Source of the DNA: Proteles cristata cristata
Lineage: Eukaryota; Chordata; Mammalia; Carnivora; Hyaenidae
DNA length: 64,000 nt
NCBI GenBank assembly: GCA_017311185.1
Contig: JAESUZ010001712.1
Span: 310,001 to 374,000 of the forward strand
Direction: 5' to 3'
The notes beneath the pieces are model-generated. The model was not told the DNA's origin, ran no database searches, and was given only the letters and a program-made list of their open reading frames with translations. The position numbers and the translations under genes are program-made. This document shows positions 57,151-64,000 of the stretch, piece after piece. The number at the start of each line of letters is the position of its first letter. The first letter of the stretch is position 1.

Positions 57151-58639
57151 ATACAGTGCTTTTTTTTCCCCGTCAGCATTTTTAGATAGATCTCCAAATC
57201 AGTCATAAGCATCTAAAAACCACATCAATACAGTGGGTTTGAGCAACTTAGCTATGAGCTTTTTGCAGTTTCCATGGTTAAAACTTTTGCCATTGTATGT
57301 GTCTAGGTGGGTTTTGTTTGTTTTATTCATACTTCTCTGTTTATGTGTCTTATTCATATTGTTTTGAAAGACATTGATCTCCAAAACAGAAAGTAGGAAG
57401 AAAATATTGAGTTTACTCTTCTGATCAAATAACTCTAAATGTCTACTTCTTGTCTATATTTTACAATGTATGCACTGATACGCATTTATTATATGCATAA
57501 ATAAATGTATTAGGTTTTGAAGTTAAGGGATTTTTCCTGATAGGGTTATATAGTAAAGAGAGTTTGGAGTCCACTATTGTTTATTTCCTTATAGTCAGCA
57601 TTCTCTGTGCTTGCTTTTTAATTCTGTTTAAATGTCCCTTCTAAGTGTAATACATTCTGTTAGGAATATGTTGTTTCTTCCTTGTACTTCCTTGAATTTG
57701 ATAAACCATTCATGAACTTTAGGCTACATTTTTAAAAATGTTATCCACATCTGTTGTTCATGGTCCATGTCTCCTCTTCATGAATAATGGCAACTTGTTT
57801 GGGACTTTAAATGGGAAGAAAAAAGCTTAAGTAGCACCTACCACGCCTCATCACTAGCAGATTCTAAGTATCTGGCGTTGCTTTTCCTTCCTAGTTTGAG
57901 GTTCAAAAGAGCAGCACCTTCAAGCCCATAATTGATAGGCACATTTCACTTACATATACTTTTAGCATATTTACTCTAGAATTACAGCCTACTTTGTTTT
58001 AAGCTTTGTTGAGTTTCTGATCCTTAATTTTAAGAGCTGTTTGGCATGTAAATGAAGCTTGACCTAGTTGCTCTTTTTTTTTTTTAAAATAAATAAAAGG
58101 TATTGAAAACTCCACATCTTACATTTATGTGTATATTTGGTTAAAGCACCCTTTTCATCTAATTTTAGCAAAGGTCATATCGGCACACTGATTTAATCAT
58201 GTCTATAATGTAATGTAAAAGATATGGTTGATCTTCTACAGGTCTTAAAAATGAATAGAACTTCTATCTCAGTTCCATTCAGAGTAATTGGCAGTGTTGT
58301 ATCTTAATGTGGATTTGAACCCATTAATTTCTTACTTAAAATCATTTAAAGCTCTATTGCCTCCAAAGCCCAAATAAGATTTCTGGTTTTCAGGGAGGAT
58401 GGTATAGTCAATAAAGGAGTTGAGGGCTCTGGATTTAGGTTGACACCTTGGCTTTGCTATGTGATAGAGAAGTTTATATAACCTCTCAGAGCCTTAGGAG
58501 GGAGCATTAGATGACAAAGTGTGAGTGTAAACTGGTTAAGTACAGTTGTGGCCATTTACTAAGTTCAGTAAACATAAGTAATTATTATATGGTACCTGTT
58601 GTCTGAATTGGGGATTAGAGGGATGGGTGTGATACCTTA
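57151..58639. other. Unassigned intron 3 sequence
   Basis: AT-rich. No gene or named repeat. Confidence 0.5.
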
Positions 58640-59060
58640 GCAAGGACCCATTCCTCACCCACCCCCAAAAGTCTCTGCTTTAAGAAATTGAATAAGACCT
58701 TCCTGATCCTGTTCCTCCAGCTCTTTCTTTAGTTCCTCACTTGAACTTTAATCGCTGGCAATTTGCTGTCTCAGAGTTATGCCTTTAAATATACCCATGG
58801 CCTTCCTTTTTGCCTTTACTCTTCCCACTAGTCAGTGGTTTCTTCTCCATGAAGTCTTCCCTGTTTCTTTTTGACAGTAAATCACTTTCCTCTGTACTAC
58901 TTGAGCATTTTACTCAGTTTTTGTGTTGTACATATTAGGATTAATTTGTTTGTCACTCCTACAGGTGAGAGTTTCAGATCAAATCTTACATTTATTTGCC
59001 CAACAGTGTTAAGCACGTAGCAGGTACTCAGGAAATGTCTGTTGAATGAGTAAATCTCAT
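58640..59060 (+). repeat. L2 LINE 3' fragment
   Basis: Ordered L2 phrases: 'CCATGAAGTCTTCCCTG', 'TTGTTTGTCACTCCTACAGG', 'TAAGCACGTAGCAGGTACTCAGGAAATG' and 'TGTTGAATGAGTAAA'. Confidence 0.75.
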
Positions 59061-59514
59061 TCGTGTCCTAGGTTCTCATTCAAAGATCTAAGACTTACAA
59101 AAATCTGACTGGCCATTATTAGGTATTTGTACTTTATAAATTGTGCAATTTTAGATGTAGTGAAGTTAACATTTCTCTTGAGTGTTTATGATATTGCAGA
59201 CATTGTGCTTAGTGTGTCACACTGTTATTTTTTAATATTCCCAGTTACAATTCATCTGTAGACAATGCTACATTATCTCAGTTAATTCCTACCACTCCTA
59301 GGTCCTCAAAGAAAGAAACTAGAGAGAATTAGAATTCAGAGATAAATCTGACTTCAAAGCATTGTTAAATCTGTAATTTAACTAAATCTGCTAAACTATC
59401 TGTTGTGCTTATTCAGAAACTCAATATTGATTTAAAAACTGTGTATGTTCCATGGTATGTAAATAATCTTGGAAGTCATTGGCTAATATGGTTCATCTTC
59501 ATTTAAAAAGTGCA
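59061..59514. other. Unassigned intron 3 sequence
   Basis: Nothing recognised; possibly a diverged MIR around 59,180-59,330. Confidence 0.45.
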
Positions 59515-59729
59515 GGGACACCTGGATGGCTTAGTCAGTTGAGCATCCAACTCTAGATTTTAGCTTGGGTCACGATCCTAGTGTCGTGGGATCAAGCCCT
59601 GCATCAGACTCTAAGCTGAACATGGAGCCTGCTTAAGATTCTCTATCTCCCTCTCCCTCTCTCTCTACCCCTTCCCCCACACATGCTCTGCCTCTCTAAA
59701 AAATAAATCAGAAAAAAATTTTTTAAACA
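59515..59729 (+). mobile_element. Older SINEC copy
   Basis: Head GGGACACCTGGATGGCTTAG, older sequence variant, tail AAATAAATCAGAAAAAAA. Confidence 0.85.
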
Positions 59730-59998
59730 AGTTCTTCCTTCATGGCAGCTTATACTGAATGTATCAAGGTAAAAAATTATATAAAGTACAGAGAGCACTA
59801 GGTTATTTCTTAATATTCTCAAGTTATAGATCATTTGTAGATAACACTTCGTTATAGCTCTTGAATAAAGTAAACACATATTTTGTAATTAATGAACATA
59901 ATTCCCAGCCTCAGTATATTATTCTTTGTGTTGCGGCTGTATGATAGAAATCTGTTCAAGTCCGTTATCCGTCAAAAGTGTCAAAGCACATTCCACAA

Positions 59999-60208
59999 TT
60001 TTTAAAAATATTTGTTTATTTTTGAGAGAGACAGAGAGGGGGTATGAGTGCGGAAGGGGCAAAGAGAGGGAGACAGAGAATCCCAAGCAGGCCCTGTGCT
60101 GTCAGTGCAGAGCCCAGTGTGGGACTGGAACTTACAAACCATGACAATATGACCTGAGCTGAAATCAAGCGTTAGATGCCTAACTGACTGAGCCACCCTG
60201 GCAATCCC
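59999..60208 (-). mobile_element. SINEC copy
   Basis: Reverse SINE ending CTGAGCCACCCTGGCAATCCCC. Flanks CATTCCACAA / CATTCCCAAA. Confidence 0.87.
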
Positions 60209-60428
60209 CATTCCCAAATGTATATTCCTCTCTTTTTAAAGTCTTTAATCATTCGAGTAGTTTCTGTTTTTTATGGAGACTCATAATCTTTTATAGTCTT
60301 TATGGGTATCCTACAAACATACCATGTTTTAATTTTTCATAATTTCTGTTTTGGTTATAGTTGTTATAATGTTTTGAATATTTGAGAGTCATGAAGGTTA
60401 GTTGAGTTTTTTGGGAGCTAAGTTTAAT

Positions 60429-60643
60429 CAGTGTTTCTTAACCTCAGCAGTATTGACATTTTAGGCCAGATATTTTTTTGATTTGGGAGCTTGTTCTTGT
60501 ATATTATAAGATGTTAAGAAGTATCCCTAGCCTCAACTGACTAAATACCAGTAATGATCCCCCAAGTTGTGACAACCAAAAATGTCTCCAAACATTGTCA
60601 AATATCCCCAGGAAGACAAAATTACTTCTAGTTGGGAACCACT
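60429..60643 (-). mobile_element. MER20 (hAT-Charlie) element
   Basis: Near full-length: CAGTGTTTCTTAACCTC at the left, 'TTGTGACAACCAAAAATGTCTCC' inside, GGGAACCACT at the right. The 8-bp flanks AGTTTAAT and AGTTGAAA match at six of eight positions, as for hAT duplications. MER20 copies are known in eutherians to act as regulatory elements, notably in endometrium. Activity here is unknown. Confidence 0.85.
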
Positions 60644-60711
60644 AGTTGAAAGAGATTTAGAACCAATAAAAGTAGATTTTTTTCTGGTTACCTCCACCCG
60701 CCACTTTGAAC

Positions 60712-60960
60712 AGTTTTATTGAGGTATGATTCATATACAGCCAGTTAAAGTATATATTCAGTGGCTTTTAGTATATTCAGAATTGTGCAACCATTACCAC
60801 AATCTAATTTTAGGATATTTTCATAACCTCATAAAGAAACCCCAGGCATATTACCAGTCACTTTCCATTTCTCTTCCCTGTCCCCAAGCCCTAGACATAC
60901 CTGTTACCTTTTTATTTTTAGGAATTTACACTCTTCATGTCTGTTTCAAATCATTATAAA
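60712..60960 (-). mobile_element. Ancient L1M 3'UTR fragment
   Basis: 'TTTTATTGAGGTATGATTCATATAC', 'TTTAGTATATTCAGAATTGTGCAACC' and 'AAAGAAACCCCAGGCATATTACCAG' are reverse L1M 3'UTR text. Confidence 0.8.
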
Positions 60961-61209
60961 GCAAACCAGCTTCTATTTCAGAGTATATTTATGGAAAATT
61001 ATTTGAAAGATAAAACTTTCATTCTTTCCCATGTATACCTTTAGAAGCCCTTAGACATTTGTTTAGGCAGACTTCCGAGTCTAATCTATAGAGGAAATGA
61101 ACCTCAGTGGTCTGAGTTAAGACTCATTTTAGTATTCTTCACAAGAGTAACATTTTATACTTACGTTGCCACCCCACTCAGTGGAAACTCATAGCAATAA
61201 TAGTAGCTG

Positions 61210-61330
61210 ACAAATAATGAACACTCCCGTGCCAGGCACTGTGGTAAGGGGCTTGTAAAAATTGTTTACTTCTTACATCAGCTCTCGGAGTTGGGAGCAT
61301 TCCTTTATAAACTGGTTTTTGTTTGTTTGT
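61210..61330 (-). repeat. MIR SINE fragment
   Basis: 'CCGTGCCAGGCACTGTGGTAAGGGGC' is the reverse MIR 3' part. Confidence 0.65.
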
Positions 61331-61479
61331 TTTTTGCTGCTATTCCAAACCTGATATGGAGAAAGAACTATGTTAAAAGAAAGGACCATTAATTGGAAGG
61401 CATACACTCATGTGCACTTTTAGGATCTCTATCAAAATAAATAAACACTAAAAAAACACATATTTCTTTTTATTCAGAC

Positions 61480-61970
61480 CTTAATTTATGTCCTTATGTC
61501 TTCTTCCTTAAGACCTTGTGTGTTTCTAATTAGATTGATTCTTAGGTATTCATGGTTTTAGTCACTGTTGTAAATGGAATATTTTTTCCTTTTATTTTTT
61601 CAATTGATTGTTGGTGTTATGGAGGAAAGGTGTTGATTTTTAAAATTTTTTTTTTAATGTTTTATTTATTTTTAGGAGAGAGAGAGAGACAGCGTGAACA
61701 GGGGAGGGTCAGAGAGAGAGATAGTCACAGGCTGAAACAGGCTCCAGGCTCTGAGCTGGCAGTCAGCACAGAGCCCGACGCGGGGCTCGAACCCACGAAC
61801 TGCGAGATCATGACCTAAGCGAAAGTCGGATGCTTAACCGACTAAGCCACCCAGGCGCCCCGAAAGGTGTTGATTTTTAATGTTGATCTATATTTGGCCA
61901 TCTTGCTGAAATGTCTTATTTCTTCTAATAGTTTGTTGATTTTCTAGAGTGTCTTTCTTTTCTCATACAT
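61480..61970 (-). mobile_element. Old L1 ORF2 5' region fragment split by a young SINE
   Basis: Reverse L1 text ('TTCTTAGGTATTCATGG', 'TGTTGATCTATATTTGGCCATCTTGC', 'TCTAATAGTTTGTTGATTTTC') from the endonuclease-side part of ORF2, interrupted by the SINE at 61,644-61,861. Confidence 0.65.
61644..61861 (-). mobile_element. Young SINEC_Fc with perfect TSD
   Basis: Perfect 19-bp TSD GAAAGGTGTTGATTTTTAA at 61625-61643 and 61862-61880. Young-subfamily markers present. Confidence 0.96.
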
Positions 61971-62039
61971 ATTTGTTACTTATCTTACATTGACTTACAC
62001 CTTCACAAAATACAGAATATTAAACGTGAGAGTAGGAAT

Positions 62040-62690
62040 CACTTCTGTTAAAAATCACAGTGAGATACCAATTTTTTTGTTTATTAAATGTTTGTGTTTT
62101 TTAAAAATCTTACTGGATTTCTCTCGTGCATGGTATGCAAAAGTACTCATATACTTCTAGTGGAAATATAAATGAATGTAGCTCTTTATATATGCTCCTG
62201 TAATTCTTTAATGTGTATGTAAAGTCTTAAGGGTGTTTCATATCCTTTGACCTAGTAATCTCACTTCTAGGACTCCATCTCTTGGAAGTAATAAGAACAA
62301 ATATTTTTGTTCAAGTTGCTCATTATTTATGTTGCTTATGTGTTACTTGGAGTAAGTGTTTCAAAATAACATTAATGTCTAATACTTGGATAATGGTTTT
62401 GTAAATTGTGGTATATGTATGTGATGGTTTGTTATACAGTCATTCTACTGTTTTAAAAAAAATTGTAGTAACTTGGACGCATTTATATTTTTAAGTAAAA
62501 AAGAACAGAATACAACAGAATTGCGTATGTAGTAGAGTTGCATCATTATCAAAATGCCCAGAACAGAGTAGAAGCAGATACACCGTAATGATAATATTGA
62601 TAATCTATAGGTAATGAATATATGGATGATTTTATTTCCTCCTTAATATTTTTTCAGTGGTGAGCGTGTGTTGTTGAAATCAGAAGAAAA
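62040..62690 (+). repeat. HAL1/L1-like ancient fragment
   Basis: 'CTTTGACCTAGTAATCTCACTTCTAGGA', 'GGATAATGGTTTTGTAAATTGTGGTATATG' and later poly-A-rich text follow HAL1 3' order. No intact frame. Confidence 0.6.
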
Positions 62691-63021
62691 AACTTAAAAG
62701 TATATATATCTCTAATACTAAGTTATATTTACCTTCTTCAAAGCATGTGGAAAGGGAAGAATCTTGGCCTATTTTATTAAATGTCAGATTTGGTTATAAT
62801 TATTTTTTAAAGTAGACTTTATTATACTCTTCAAAAAAGATCTTGCTGAATGTGGGTAACATATACTCTAGGATAATGCTGATACCTGACAGAAAAGAAA
62901 TGGTAGTTTCAGTGCCAGATTGTGATTTATACTTTGGGATGTCCTCCTAAATGATCTGAATTCCAGATCAATGAAGCAGGAGAGAATTGTGGTGTATGTC
63001 CACTTCATCCTGTTTCTTACT

Positions 63022-63052
63022 TTAAAAAAAATTTTTTTTAATGTTATTTATT

Positions 63053-63095
<43 letters not shown>

Positions 63096-63257
63096 AGAGC
63101 AGGGGAGAGAGAGAGGGAGATACAGAATCTGAAGTAGGCTCCAGGCTCTGAGCTAGCTGTCAGCACAGAGCCTGACGCGGGGCTCAACCCACGAACCGCG
63201 AGATCATGACCTGAGCCGAAGTCAGACGCTTAACCAACTGAGACACCCAGGCGCCCC
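63022..63257 (-). mobile_element. SINEC_Fc copy with (GT)n(GA)n
   Basis: (GT)n then (GA)n at 63,054-63,092, near-consensus tRNA part with intact CpGs, ending CACCCAGGCGCCCC. TCTTACT flanks. Confidence 0.92.
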
Positions 63258-64000
63258 TCTTACTGTCTTTCCACCGGTGTTCCATGTCTTTTGAAAGCTA
63301 GGTGTCTTCTAGTAGCCTTGTGATCTACTGCTGGCCTACTTTCATAAGAAAGCTTTCTGTGTTTGTATGGACTTTAGATTGCCATTCACTTTATTTAAGA
63401 AACATTCTTTGAGTACTTCCAGTGGACCAGGAACTTTAGTAGCCAAAGGACGTAAGACCACACAGAGGCCCTCTGTTCTGAGCAGCTTTTGTTAGAAATA
63501 ATTTGTGATTAATATTGTGATGGAATGAGAGGGTATCTGATAAGAGAAAGTAGCAATACTCAGATTCTAATTTCATTCCTAAGGTTTCTTAGGGAGCTAA
63601 GTACACTGAAATTGAAGTCAGAATAACACTTTATTGGCTTAGGTGTAGACCCCTCCATCTCAAAATTCAAAGAACTACGTTAGTCTGTATGGAAGATGGA
63701 AAGTAGTTAAATCTACTTTCCTTTCTTCCTCTGAACTTAAATTCAACTTTCTTAGTACTGTATTGAGGCAAAGGACCATTCCAGCTGGTGCTAAAGGACA
63801 ATGTGCAGGAAACAAAGTTTCTCCCAATTACGTACTCTAGATCTTGATTGTCTAGCATTCTAATATCATACCACCTACCAACCAACCGGTCCTTATTACC
63901 CTTGTCCCGGTTTCTACATTTGAAAAAAGGGAGCAGAACAAAAAAGGAAGGGGATAGGAAATATAGCTTGGTTGTTCCAAGCAGCCTTGGAATGTTTTTT
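63258..64000. other. Unassigned intron 3 sequence
   Basis: Possibly a short L2-like piece near 63,390-63,470. No gene recognised. Confidence 0.45.

Larger units (their letters stand above)
24791..64000 (+). other. SP4: SP4 intron 3 (partial, >39 kb)
   Basis: Starts with a strong donor GTAAGT. No sequence encoding the linker or the C2H2 zinc fingers of SP4 was found to the end of the window, so the acceptor lies beyond 64,000. The intron is AT-rich and packed with transposable elements in both orientations (listed separately). Confidence 0.85.

Noticed and set aside
1..64000. CRISPR array, defence island, phage or other bacterial-type system
   Set aside because: The sequence is mammalian. 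The regularly recurring motifs are dispersed SINEs with TSDs, not spaced direct repeats with unique spacers.

Overview
This is a mammalian nuclear chromosome segment, almost certainly from a cat-family carnivore. The lineage call rests on more than 40 copies of a tRNA-Lys-derived carnivore SINE of the felid SINEC_Fc type (head GGGGCGCCTGGGTGGCTCAG, a B-box-like GGTTCGAGCCC, a CT-rich end and an A tail). It also rests on L1 3' ends of carnivore type and carnivore-type solo LTRs. No bacterial, viral or plasmid organisation is present. Family names for repeats are from memory of their consensus sequences; no library search was run.

The only protein-coding gene I can support is SP4, a Sp-family zinc-finger transcription factor, on the + strand. 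A CpG-island promoter (about 20,960-22,300) leads into exon 1 (coding part 22,173-22,179, only ATGAGCG), exon 2 (22,586-22,710) and the large exon 3 (23,236-24,790). Together they encode the first 562 residues plus one base of codon 563: the acidic/poly-alanine N-terminus, the Sp box, and the glutamine-rich and serine/threonine-rich transactivation regions. The exons for the DNA-binding zinc fingers were not found, so intron 3 runs from 24,791 past the end of the window (more than 39 kb) and the gene is partial here.

Layout: 1-20,960 is intergenic DNA upstream of SP4. It holds ancient MIR, L1, MLT1-LTR, CR1/L3-like and hAT fragments cut up by younger SINEs, plus a solo ERV LTR at 18,916-19,442. 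20,960-22,300 is the CpG island and promoter. 22,173-24,790 is the coding part. 24,791-64,000 is intron 3, with about 26 SINEs in both orientations, three young 5'-truncated antisense L1s (39.3, 44.0 and 45.5 kb), two likely solo LTRs, a MER20 element, Tigger/hAT fragments, MIR, L2 and L1/HAL1 remnants, and long stretches where I recognise nothing.

I found no novel multi-gene system. The observations most worth following are about SP4 expression: an overlapping upstream ORF 7 nt before the start codon, a possible intronic polyadenylation isoform lacking the zinc fingers, a PBX/MEIS-type decamer beside GC boxes, and a G-rich intron 1 with an unusual acceptor. There are also clear marks of recent felid retrotransposition, with target-site duplications (TSDs) readable to the base.
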